This document shows, piece by piece, positions 21,988 through 29,485 of a stretch of 36,285 nt of DNA. The position numbers and the translations under genes are program-made. This DNA is from Streptomyces canus 299MFChir4.1 (GTDB lineage Bacteria > Actinomycetota > Actinomycetes > Streptomycetales > Streptomycetaceae). The number at the start of each line of letters is the position of its first letter. Position 1 is the first letter of the stretch. The notes under the pieces are model-generated. The model had not been told where the DNA came from, searched no databases, and saw nothing but the letters and a program-made list of their open reading frames with translations. Location: assembly GCF_000383615.1 (NCBI RefSeq), contig NZ_KB911636.1, positions 1 to 36,285 on the forward strand, written 5' to 3'.

Positions 21988-22566
21988 TTAGAGAGAGTCG
22001 ACCGTCGCGTCGATCACTCGGACAAGCCGATCAGGACTTTCGGTAACACGTGCCATGATCCGCAGGCCCACGAGTGTGTTCAGCAGCAGGCTTCCCAGGG
22101 CCGCGGCATCACGTTCCGGCGCGATCTCTCCCGAGCGTTGCCCCTCTTCGATCAGCGCGCGGAAGACGTCCTCGGTCCGGGCGAACATGCGCTGGACGAG
22201 CTCGGTTGCCACCTGGTCCGTGCCGGCGAGTTCTGCCGCCGTGTTCACGGCCATGCAGCCCCGACGGTCCGGGTCGGCGAGGTCCATCTCGGCAAGGAAC
22301 CCCAGCGTCTTGCGCAGACGCGCCTTGACCGGACCGGACTCCTCCAACATCTCCATGAGAACAAGGGCCTGACCGTCGCGATAGCGGCGAAGGGCCTGCT
22401 CGAACAAAGCGCGTTTACTGCCGAAGGTGTTGTAGAGGCTGCCCTTGCCGATGCCGATAGCGTCGACGAGGTCCTGCGGCGTGGTCCCGGCATACCCCTT
22501 CCGCCAGAACACGTCCATGGCGTGGTCAACGGCGGCATCGGGATCGAACTGCTTGGGTCTTCCCAC
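21988..22566 (-). CDS. TetR/AcrR family transcriptional regulator
   Basis: A 192-residue TetR protein. It starts GRPKQFDPDAAVDHAMDVFW and has RKGYAGTTPQDLVDAIGIGK with GSLYNTFGSKRALF as helix-turn-helix, then a TetR_C_16/LmrA-type ligand domain (RRGCMAVNTAAELAG). The start is taken as the GTG at 22566; the frame stays open far upstream through relic DNA. No Shine-Dalgarno sequence precedes it; TAGAGT lies 7 bases before the GTG, which would give a leaderless message. The palindrome 22586-22607 covers the promoter, and a second copy precedes SDR3, so it represses itself and SDR3. Confidence 0.92.
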   Translation of the reverse strand: MGRPKQFDPDAAVDHAMDVFWRKGYAGTTPQDLVDAIGIGKGSLYNTFGSKRALFEQALRRYRDGQALVLMEMLEESGPVKARLRKTLGFLAEMDLADPDRRGCMAVNTAAELAGTDQVATELVQRMFARTEDVFRALIEEGQRSGEIAPERDAAALGSLLLNTLVGLRIMARVTESPDRLVRVIDATVDSL

Positions 22567-22585
22567 GATCAAAACTCTAGCATCA

Positions 22586-22607
22586 TTCTTGACCTGGAAG
22601 TCAAGAA
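22586..22607. promoter_or_regulatory. Perfect 22-bp palindromic operator of tetR
   Basis: TTCTTGAC-N6-GTCAAGAA is an exact 8+8 inverted repeat, 19 bases upstream of the tetR GTG. On the minus strand it overlaps a TTGACT -35 element that pairs with TAGAGT (19-base gap). Confidence 0.75.
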
Positions 22608-22629
22608 GTGAAGCTCCGCAGTTGCTGCA

Positions 22630-23088
22630 CTGCTGTGGCAACGCGTGACGGGTTGGGTGGCGCCAAGGGCTCGGGCGGTCTCGCCGAGCGTCGGATAGGG
22701 CAGCGCCGCCGCGAAACGTTCGAGTCGTTGCCAGCCGAAGGAGCAGGTGAGAGCGGACCGCAGGATAGCGGGAAGCGCCTCGGCTTCGTCGGCGGCGCGG
22801 AGGGCGGTGATGTGGCTGGCTGGCTCCGCGGCGTGGTCGGAGGGGGATGTTGTGGGTGCGGGCCCAGCGGGCCATGTGCGCGGTGCTCATGCCGGTTTCG
22901 CGCGCGAGGTCCGAGAGGGTTCGGCGGCGGTGAACGCACTGTTTGATGAGCCAGTCCCGTTCGATGGTGCCGCGAGCTTTGCAGTCCTTGGGGCCCTCGC
23001 GGAGCGGGATGCCGTACTCCTTGGCAAGGTCGGTCAGCATCCCGCGGGAGGAGCCTGTGGGAATGGCGACGGTGTACTGACCTGCCAT
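22630..23088 (-). pseudogene. HTH DNA-binding protein remnant with frameshift
   Basis: The minus strand encodes MLTDLAKEYGIPLREGPKD, RGTIERDWLIKQCVHRRRTL and SDLARETGMSTAHMARWART in one frame; after a shift near 22830 the coding continues as ALRAADEAEALPAILRSALT and WQRLERFAAALPYPTLGETA. The pieces match the C-terminal part of a Streptomyces protein type that joins two helix-turn-helix units (YxxxRRTLPDLAREKGMSTANMARWAxxHxIPLR). Both ends are missing. Confidence 0.55.
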
Positions 23089-23102
23089 GGTTCGGGCTGC
23101 GG

Positions 23103-23399
23103 TCAGGGAGTGTCGCCGGAGTAGTACAGGCGACAGCTCACGCCCGGGCCGGGTGTGCGTGGTTCGCCTGGGCGCGTGTCGTACAGGGCGCGGCCGCCAG
23201 GCCACCGCGACAGTTCGGTGGACAGGGCGACACCGTCGTCGACTTCCTCGGTCCGCCATCCGTGGATGTCCAGCAGCAGGCCGTCCAGCGGTCCGCCGAC
23301 CAGCGCGGCGTAGGTCCGGTGCGGGAGCGGGCCGGGGTTGGCGTCGTCGTGGTCCGCGCCGTAGACCCGGCCCTTCAGCAGTTGCTCATCGCCGTTCAT
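23103..23399 (-). CDS. Small hypothetical protein
   Basis: A 98-residue protein with good codon character. It contains HRTYAALVGGPLDGLLLDIH, WRTEEVDDGVALSTELSRWP and GGRALYDTRPGEPRTPG, and ends YYSGDTP. Short proteins with GGPLDGxxLDxxGW and GRAxYDPRPG are found in Streptomyces mobile elements, but their function is not known. The ATG at 23399 lacks a clear ribosome binding site. It has no operon partner. Confidence 0.55.
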   Translation of the reverse strand: MNGDEQLLKGRVYGADHDDANPGPLPHRTYAALVGGPLDGLLLDIHGWRTEEVDDGVALSTELSRWPGGRALYDTRPGEPRTPGPGVSCRLYYSGDTP

Positions 23400-23487
23400 C
23401 TGATCAGCGTTGCAGCCGCCACCGACAACGCGGGCTCGCCCAGGCCGGCTGAGGCTTGCCCGCGTGGCCGGTGGCGGCTTGCCCGCC

Positions 23488-23640
23488 TCAGGTGCGGAAG
23501 CGGGAGAGCCAGCCGTCGGCCTTCTGCGCGGCGGCCTGCACCTCTGCCTGCGGGCGCAGGCGCTCCTGCTCCTGGCGCTCGCGTTCGTCGGCTTCGGCCT
23601 GCTGCGCGGCGGCGACGTCCCGGAGGCCATGTTTATAGGC
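23488..23640 (-). pseudogene. Coiled-coil tail of a truncated protein
   Basis: An open stretch after a stop, without a start codon, encodes RHHAYKHGLRDVAAAQQAEA, DERERQEQERLRPQAEVQAA and AQKADGWLSRFRT. The Glu/Gln/Arg-rich helix would form a coiled coil. It looks like the C-terminus of a larger protein whose front is lost. Confidence 0.4.
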
Positions 23641-24528
23641 ATGGTGGCGTTTCTACCGGTTGGCGACGACCCGGTACGCATGTCAGTGACGCCCGGCTGT
23701 CCCTGACCTGTAGATGAGGGTGTGGGGCACCCACGTCGCTCCCACCCCCAGCGATCTTTCGATCCGTGTCTCTGTCTGCTGGCCGGGCAGCTTCAATGAC
23801 GTTGACATGCCTCAATCCTTCAATAGAGGCGAACTCCAGCAGTGGCCGGGAGTATGGGGCCTCGCCAGCGTGACCCACTACGACATCACCGTCTCCCCCA
23901 GGCCGGACAATCCGATGCTGATCACGCCCACCCCGTCGAACGTGGGTCGCGGGTGCCCACCCGGTGCGTGTCCGCCGCGGATGGGACATCCAGCTCAACG
24001 ACACCCGTCCTGGCACTACGCACCGAGAAGCGATGACTGGACGGTGCCCCCGGACCGGGACGGACTGAGACGCAGCGGCGGTACGCCCGCAGCGGGGTAG
24101 AGGTCGCGCATTACCGGGTACGGGTGTGCGCCCCGAGCATGTGCCGCCGGTCGACGGTGTCGACTACGACCAGGTCGTCGCCGAGAATCTGGAGCGGTCG
24201 CCGCAGGCGGTGGCCCGTGAGGTCCTCGGAGAGCACCGGCCTTCGGGATGCCCGCTCGCTCCGCCGAACGGGAGGGTGCGGGAGGTGTGCGGAATGCCGC
24301 GGCCGACTCGGGGATGGCCCCGACACCCGCACCTCACTCACCCCGTAACGCGCCGGAAGTGCCGCATCCCGAAGGTGTGCACCGATTTCCCCTCCCACGC
24401 CTCGCCAGTCTGCGCCGAACGGGCGAACCAGCCGACTCGCTCTCTGTGGGGCATGGGCGCGGGAATGTCTGCCCCAGCACGCCGTCTTCACGGCGTACCG
24501 GCGCTCTCGAAACCACGAAATGCCAAGG
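23641..24528. other. Long stretch without an intact gene
   Basis: Several frames are open but none shows consistent coding character. A short plus-strand piece near 24126-24245 (RPEHVPPVDGVDYDQVVAEN, LERSPQAVAREVLGEHRP) has high GC third positions and may be a clipped gene. I recognise no repeats or RNA genes here. Confidence 0.45.
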
Positions 24529-25101
24529 TCAGGCGGCGAATCCCACGGTGGTGACGTATTCGTACTGGCCCCATTGAGAGCCGAGGTCGACGACCAGGTC
24601 GACCCAGGCGTCGTCGAGTTCCTGGTCGTCGCCGGCCGCCCAGGCCGCAACGATGCGGTCCCAGCGGCGCACGTTCATCGAGCGGAACTCCACCGGCCGC
24701 TGACGCGGCCGCGAGACCTGGGACTGATTGAGGGGATGGATCTCGACACGGGTGCCGCGGCCGTCGCGGTTGAGGCGGGCGGTCAGGTAGCGGGCGACGT
24801 TCTCCCGCCGCACGGTGCGATACGCCTGCTCGATGCGCTCGAGGTTGCGTCGGGACGGCGTGCGGACGCCGTCGAGCCAGGCGCGCAGGGTGCGGTCGGT
24901 GACGGTCAGCCCGGCCGCGCGGGCCGCCGCCCGGGCGTGGGGGGTGCGGGTGAGGTAGTGCAGGCGGGCCAGGAGGCCTCGCCGGGCGGTGACGGGAGTG
25001 GCGATGTAGCCGGCCAGCGCGTCCAGTTGGCGGGCGACGGCCTCGTGGCCCTTGATGCCACGGGCGCCGTACTTGCCGAACTCGATGTTTCGCTCAGGCA
25101 T
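24529..25101 (-). CDS. HTH protein with Tpg (terminal protein)-like layout
   Basis: A 190-residue protein. A helical N-terminus (ARQLDALAGYIATPVTARRG, LLARLHYLTRTPHARAAARA) leads into a helix-turn-helix (GLTVTDRTLRAWLDGVRTPS) and the helix RRNLERIEQAYRTVRRENVA. Then come a strand (GTRVEIHP), a conserved-looking segment RQRPVEFRSMNVRRWDRIVA and the tail AAGDDQELDDAWVDLVVDLG. Streptomyces Tpg proteins have the same order and similar length: HTH, IExxVRKRWxPxVR helix, strand, RRLTVHLPP..LF, then DxELRxIAAExL and an acidic tail. The likeness is of layout, with few identities. It could also be an unrelated plasmid or integrative-element regulator. GGAAGAAG precedes the ATG. Confidence 0.6.
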   Translation of the reverse strand: MPERNIEFGKYGARGIKGHEAVARQLDALAGYIATPVTARRGLLARLHYLTRTPHARAAARAAGLTVTDRTLRAWLDGVRTPSRRNLERIEQAYRTVRRENVARYLTARLNRDGRGTRVEIHPLNQSQVSRPRQRPVEFRSMNVRRWDRIVAAWAAGDDQELDDAWVDLVVDLGSQWGQYEYVTTVGFAA

Positions 25102-26247
25102 CGCTTCTTCCGGTCCTCGGGGTGAGGATCACTGTAATGCTCTGCCGGGGGCAGGTCTCGTCGTCCGTCTGGGTGCTCTGGAACAGGAGCTCGGCAGCTT
25201 ATCGGCACTGAGGGTGCTCCACGGGGGCCGACGGACGAGCGGGCTCCACGCGCGGTGCGATGGCGTGGACGGCGCCCTGGATGCAGCCGCGAGCGTAGCT
25301 GCCAGAGGTGCACGTGTTCGTCTCCCGCGTCAGGCGGCGGGGTGCTGTGGAACTCCCGGGGCCGACGGTTGGAGCCGGAGCAGGGCTGGCTGCACGGCAG
25401 GCTGTGGCCATGGGCGGCGACAGGGGCCAGCGGCGTAGCAGCCACCGGACACGCCGACGAAAGCGTCCCGGGCAACGTCAGGTTGGGTCGGGGCTGTCGC
25501 GCGGAGAGCTCCGGAGGTTCCGGGTGGAGCCATTGGCCTGAGGGCGTTCGCCGCACCCGGTCAGAGTGATGTTGGTGAGGGGCTCTGTTGTTTTCGCCGG
25601 CGGGCCGGGGCCTGTACGCCCCGAGCGCTGACGACTGGCGGAACTGGCTGCTGCTCACCATGGACGGCGTCGTCCCGTTCAATCCGTGCAACTCCGTGCC
25701 CGCCCTGTGACGCTGGACTGTCCGCCAAGGGGTGGCTGAAAGCAGCGTTGCCTCGTTGTTCTGCCGTGAGCTGGGGCCGCGTTGGTAGAAGGCCGATGAG
25801 GCGGGGAGCGCTTTGCGCCCCCTCGGTGCGCCGCAGGGCGGGAGTCGCGGTCCGCTGACAGGCTGCTCCTGCCGAGCGTTTGCGCGGGTCTCGGTCAGGC
25901 ACAGCTCAAAACTTGGCTGAAAACATGCGCGGAACGAGCCACCCGCGCACCCCGCGGACGGGTGAGGCGCTCGCCGAGCGCTCCGGATCGCCTAACTCCG
26001 TATGGTCAAGATCGGTCCGCTTCAGGCAAAGGTGCATATCACAGGCACCGGTGGCGAAGGCTGTTTTCCGACTAAGTGAACTCGTGTGAGGGAACGAGAC
26101 GTTGCTGTGCTTCCGCAACTCAAAAGGGTGACTAGCATGAGCGGCATGCGTGAGCCGGAAGCGCACCGTCCGTGATGGGCTGCCCTTCGGAACGCCGACG
26201 ACGCCCAGTCGTCCACCTCCTGCTCGTACGAACCGAGGGACCGCGGA
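25102..26247. other. Long intergenic stretch before the conservon
   Basis: No intact gene is visible in about 1.1 kb. A short plus-strand piece (about 25600-25710) encodes GLYAPSADDWRNWLLLTMDG and VVPFNPCNSVPAL before a stop and looks like a gene tail. Near 26117-26145 CTCAAAAGGGTGA followed by TAGCAT may be part of the conservon promoter, on weak grounds. No RNA gene seen. Confidence 0.45.
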
Positions 26248-27984
26248 ATGCCAGTGTCTGCTCGCTCCCGTCAGCGTCGACGTGGGAAAGGGGCGAGTTC
26301 GTCTTCGGCCGTGTTCCCGGTCGTCCTGCTCGTGGCGGCAGGAGGTGCCGCCGCTGCCGCCGTTTCCGCTCCCGAGGCGGCCCGCTCCTGGGTGCTCGGC
26401 ACGGCGATCGCCGCCTGGAGCTGCATCGCTTTCGTCACAGCCACTGCCTCTTATCTTGTGCATCGTGCCCGTCGGCAGGCGGCCGCCCGGGACAGCGAGC
26501 TCGGGATGACCATGGACAACTGGAAGCAGCAGGCCACCGAGGTCGTCCAGCTCGTCAACGTGGGTATGCCAGGGGTTGCGCAGCAGCTGAAAAGCGGCGC
26601 TAGCGCGGAGGAGGCGGTCTCCCAGGTCGCCCCTCCGTCCGATCCGCAGCTGCGCCAGATGCTGGACACTTTCGCCGGGGAGCTCGGCGCGTCGGTGGCG
26701 CGGGCCTCCACCGCCGAGAACGAACTGCGCACCTTGCGCAGCGAACTGGCCAAGGGGAAGGCGGAACTCGAGCGGCTGACGGAGGAGACGCTGCCCGCCG
26801 CGGTGGCCCTGCTACGGGAAGGCAGTTCCGGCAACACCGTCCTCACCAAGTTCGACTGGCCGCAGAATCCCCTGGTCCGGGAAACGGCCGAGTGGTTCGT
26901 CCGTGAACTCGCTTACAGCGAAAGGCGTTCCGCCGCTGCCCAGGTCGCGTCCGCGAAGGCGTTGAGCCGGGTGCAGTCCAAGACCGTCGCGATGCTGGCC
27001 GATCTGCGGGGGATGCAGGAACGACATGGCGGGGAGGTCTTCGGTGACCTGTTGCGCCTGGATCACAGCACCTCGCAGCTGGGTCTCATGACGGACCGGC
27101 TGGCCCTGTTGATGGGCGGCCGTTCCAGCCGCGTGTGGAACAAGCCGATCGTCATGGAGAGCATCCTGCGCGGAGCCGTCGGCCGCATCGCCGCCTACCG
27201 GCGGGTGCGCCTGCACTCCTCCAGCAAGGCGGCCATCGCGGGCTTCGCAGCCGAAGGTGTGATGCACCTGCTGGCCGAACTCATGGACAACGCCGCGAAC
27301 TTCTCGCCGCCCATCGACGAGGTTCATGTCTACGTGGAAGAGCGCAGCGCCGGCCTCGTCGTCACCATCGAGGACAGCGGCCTGAAGATGTCGGACGCCG
27401 CCATGCGCCGTGCCGAGGAGTCCGTGTCGGGCCGCATCACCGACCTCGCCTCGCTCCAGGGCACCCGGCTCGGCCTGACCGTCGTGGGACGGCTCGCCGA
27501 GCGGTACGGCATCAGCGTGAACTACCGGCCGTCCTCGCGTGGCGGCACCGGCGTCGTCGTCCTGCTGCCTCCTCAGCTCCTGTCTCAGCAGCGTGAGCCC
27601 GTCGTCGAGCGTCCGCGGCGCGCCGCCGAGGCCCCCGCCGCGCCGACGCCCTCCGTGGAAGCCGTTGAGACTCCGGTCCCGCGCTCCCGACCGGCAGCGC
27701 CTGTGGAGCCGGTTGCGCCCGTGGCCGACGCAGACGCGCCGACAGGCCGGGGCACGGCAACCGGCAACGCACTGCCCGTGCGGGCCCCCGGCCGGACGAT
27801 GGCCGCAGCCGAGCGCGCGCGGCCGAAGGCCACGTCGGCCGCCTCGGACGAGCCGGGGGAACCAGCACCCGCTCGCGACGCCGGAAGCAGGTTCGGCGCC
27901 TTCCACCGTGCCCGGCACGGCGGTGGCGTACCGGACGACTCCGTCAGCCCGCCCTATGACGGGCCCGAGTCGTCGGCTGAGTGA
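26248..27984 (+). CDS. cvnA: Conservon CvnA: membrane sensor histidine-kinase-like protein
   Basis: A 578-residue membrane protein, first gene of a conservon. Two hydrophobic helices (about 22-42 and 49-70) anchor it; the loop between them is too short for a large external sensor. A coiled-coil linker (ASTAENELRTLRSELAKGKA) leads to an H-box-like LLRLDHSTSQLGLMTDRLAL and an HATPase domain (about 320-440) with N-box AELMDNAANFSPP and G-boxes EDSGLKMSD and GTRLGLTVVGRLAERYG. The last 130 residues are Pro/Ala/Arg-rich and probably disordered. No response regulator gene is nearby; conservons are thought to work with the CvnB-D proteins at the membrane, like a eukaryotic G-protein-coupled system. 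Confidence 0.93.
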   Translation: MPVSARSRQRRRGKGASSSSAVFPVVLLVAAGGAAAAAVSAPEAARSWVLGTAIAAWSCIAFVTATASYLVHRARRQAAARDSELGMTMDNWKQQATEVVQLVNVGMPGVAQQLKSGASAEEAVSQVAPPSDPQLRQMLDTFAGELGASVARASTAENELRTLRSELAKGKAELERLTEETLPAAVALLREGSSGNTVLTKFDWPQNPLVRETAEWFVRELAYSERRSAAAQVASAKALSRVQSKTVAMLADLRGMQERHGGEVFGDLLRLDHSTSQLGLMTDRLALLMGGRSSRVWNKPIVMESILRGAVGRIAAYRRVRLHSSSKAAIAGFAAEGVMHLLAELMDNAANFSPPIDEVHVYVEERSAGLVVTIEDSGLKMSDAAMRRAEESVSGRITDLASLQGTRLGLTVVGRLAERYGISVNYRPSSRGGTGVVVLLPPQLLSQQREPVVERPRRAAEAPAAPTPSVEAVETPVPRSRPAAPVEPVAPVADADAPTGRGTATGNALPVRAPGRTMAAAERARPKATSAASDEPGEPAPARDAGSRFGAFHRARHGGGVPDDSVSPPYDGPESSAE

Positions 27985-28114
27985 GCCGACACCCCACCTC
28001 TTGGCCTGCGCACACCGCGCGGGCAGCCACCCACCCAGTACCTCGTCGTCGTATTCGATGGATTGGAGGAACGGGCCGGGCGACCGTCGACCGGTCACGC
28101 CCGTCCCGATCACC

Positions 28115-28534
28115 ATGGAGACCACTGACAACAGCCTCACCTGGCTCCTGATGAACCTCTTGGAGCGCACCCCGGGCACGCGCCATGCGCTCGTCCTGTC
28201 GCGGGACGGCCTGAAGCTGTGCTGGACGGAGCACATGACGCTCGACCAGGCCGACCAGTTGGCGGCCATCTGCTCCGGCATCCAAGCCCTCGCCCAGGGC
28301 GCCTCCGTCGAGTTCGGGGACGGATCGGGTGGCGTGCGGCACTCCATGACCGAATTCCACGGCGGCCTGCTGTTCATCGTGGACGCCGGCGAGGGCGCGC
28401 ACCTGGCGGTCGTCGCGCAGGAGGACGCCGATCCGGGAGTCGTCGGCCACCAGATGACGGAACTGGTCGAACAGATCGGTGAGCATCTGAGGGCCGAACC
28501 GCGCACGCCCGCCGTCCGGGGTGCCCACGCGTGA
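28115..28534 (+). CDS. cvnB: Conservon CvnB: roadblock/LC7 protein
   Basis: A 139-residue roadblock/LC7 protein. It begins METTDNSLTWLLMNLLERTP and has ALVLSRDGLKLCWTEHM and QADQLAAICSGIQALAQGAS, the usual helix-strand order of the fold. In the family it dimerises and regulates the small GTPase encoded two genes downstream (GAP- or scaffold-like). The start is uncertain: ATG at 28115 matches the usual N-terminus of the family but has no clear ribosome binding site, whereas an in-frame ATG at 28058 would add 19 residues. Its stop overlaps the start of cvnC (GTGA). Confidence 0.9.
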   Translation: METTDNSLTWLLMNLLERTPGTRHALVLSRDGLKLCWTEHMTLDQADQLAAICSGIQALAQGASVEFGDGSGGVRHSMTEFHGGLLFIVDAGEGAHLAVVAQEDADPGVVGHQMTELVEQIGEHLRAEPRTPAVRGAHA

Positions 28535-28887
28535 TCCGTAAACCCGTGGATGTCGGGGATCCCGACCGGCTCTACATGGTCACCGGCGGGCGCAGCTCGG
28601 CTGACGACTCGTTCGACCTGGTCACGCTGATCGTCAGCGAGAGCGAGCCGAGCAGCGGCATGCAGTCCGAGCACGTGAGGATCCTTGAGCTCTGCCGGCA
28701 CCCCACGGCATTGGTGGAGATCTCCGCCGAGCTCAAGCTGCCCATCACGGTCACCCGCATCCTCGTGGGCGACCTTCACGACATGGGCAAGATCAGCGCC
28801 CGTCATCCCCGCGCCGCCGAATCCGTCGCGTCGCTTCCCGAAACCGCCTTGCTCCAGGAGGTCCTCAATGGGCTCCGCAACCTCTGA
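28531..28887 (+). CDS. cvnC: Conservon CvnC: DUF742 protein
   Basis: A 118-residue protein of the DUF742 family. RLYMVTGGRS and FDLVTLIVSE are typical of the N-terminal part, followed by EHVRILELCRHPTALVEISA and LKLPITVTRILVGDLHDMGK, a winged-helix-like arrangement. Its exact role is unknown; it is always found between the roadblock and the GTPase gene. GTG start overlaps the cvnB stop by 4 bases; the 3' end overlaps cvnD by 20 bases. Confidence 0.92.
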   Translation: MIRKPVDVGDPDRLYMVTGGRSSADDSFDLVTLIVSESEPSSGMQSEHVRILELCRHPTALVEISAELKLPITVTRILVGDLHDMGKISARHPRAAESVASLPETALLQEVLNGLRNL

Positions 28888-29485
28888 GCTCCCCTCCCAG
28901 CGCACACCGCTGGCCGATGCCGCCGAGACCGGTCTGAAGATCGTCGTGGTGGGCGGGTTCGGGGCCGGCAAGACCACCCTGGTCCGTTCGGTGAGCGAGA
29001 TCCGGCCGCTGAACACCGAAGAGGTGATGACGCAGGCGGGGCAGGACGTTGACGTGACGGCCGGTGTGGAGGGAAAGACGACCACGACGGTCGCCTTCGA
29101 CTTCGGCCGCATCACCCTCAACGAGCGCATGGTGCTCTACCTGTTCGGCGCTCCGGGCCAGGAGCGGTTCTGGTTCCTGTGGGACCGCCTGTTCTCCGGG
29201 ACGCTGGGCGCGGTCGTCCTCGTCGACACGCGCCGCATGGAGGACTGCTGGTACGCGATAGACCGGCTCGAACACCACAAGACCCCGTTCGTGGTGGCCG
29301 TGAACCGCTTCGACGGCGACGAGAACCACCACTCGCTCGAACAGATCCGCACGGCCCTCGCGCTGGGTGCGCATGTGCCGATGGTCGACTGCGACGCCCG
29401 GGTCAGGTCCTCGGGCAAGGAGGTCCTCATCGCCCTCGTCGACCACCTCTACTCAATGGCACTGTCCCAGGAGAGCACACCGTGA
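28868..29485 (+). CDS. cvnD: Conservon CvnD: GTP-binding protein
   Basis: A 205-residue small GTPase. The P-loop is GGFGAGKTTL (about 29-38), followed by the switch region TTTTVAFDFGRI, the G3-like segment LFGAPGQERFWFLWD in which the usual DxxG is replaced by GAPG, and the G4-like NRFD. This family is known from conservons and related to the MglA/ATP-GTP binding type. AGGAGG (28857-28862) lies 5 bases before the ATG, inside cvnC, so translation is coupled. It should switch between GTP and GDP forms under control of CvnB. Confidence 0.93.
   Translation: MGSATSELPSQRTPLADAAETGLKIVVVGGFGAGKTTLVRSVSEIRPLNTEEVMTQAGQDVDVTAGVEGKTTTTVAFDFGRITLNERMVLYLFGAPGQERFWFLWDRLFSGTLGAVVLVDTRRMEDCWYAIDRLEHHKTPFVVAVNRFDGDENHHSLEQIRTALALGAHVPMVDCDARVRSSGKEVLIALVDHLYSMALSQESTP

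Noticed and set aside
22567..23259. 230-codon N-terminal extension of tetR3
   Set aside because: This open frame is the relic of a different HTH protein that happens to run into tetR3 in frame; the TetR domain begins at GRPKQF.
23714..24100. 128-codon plus-strand open frame
   Set aside because: There is no ribosome binding site, no consistent third-position bias and no motif; an equally long frame lies on the other strand.
26812..29130. 772-codon minus-strand open frame
   Set aside because: It runs antisense to the conservon genes, which have clear families; no recognisable domain.
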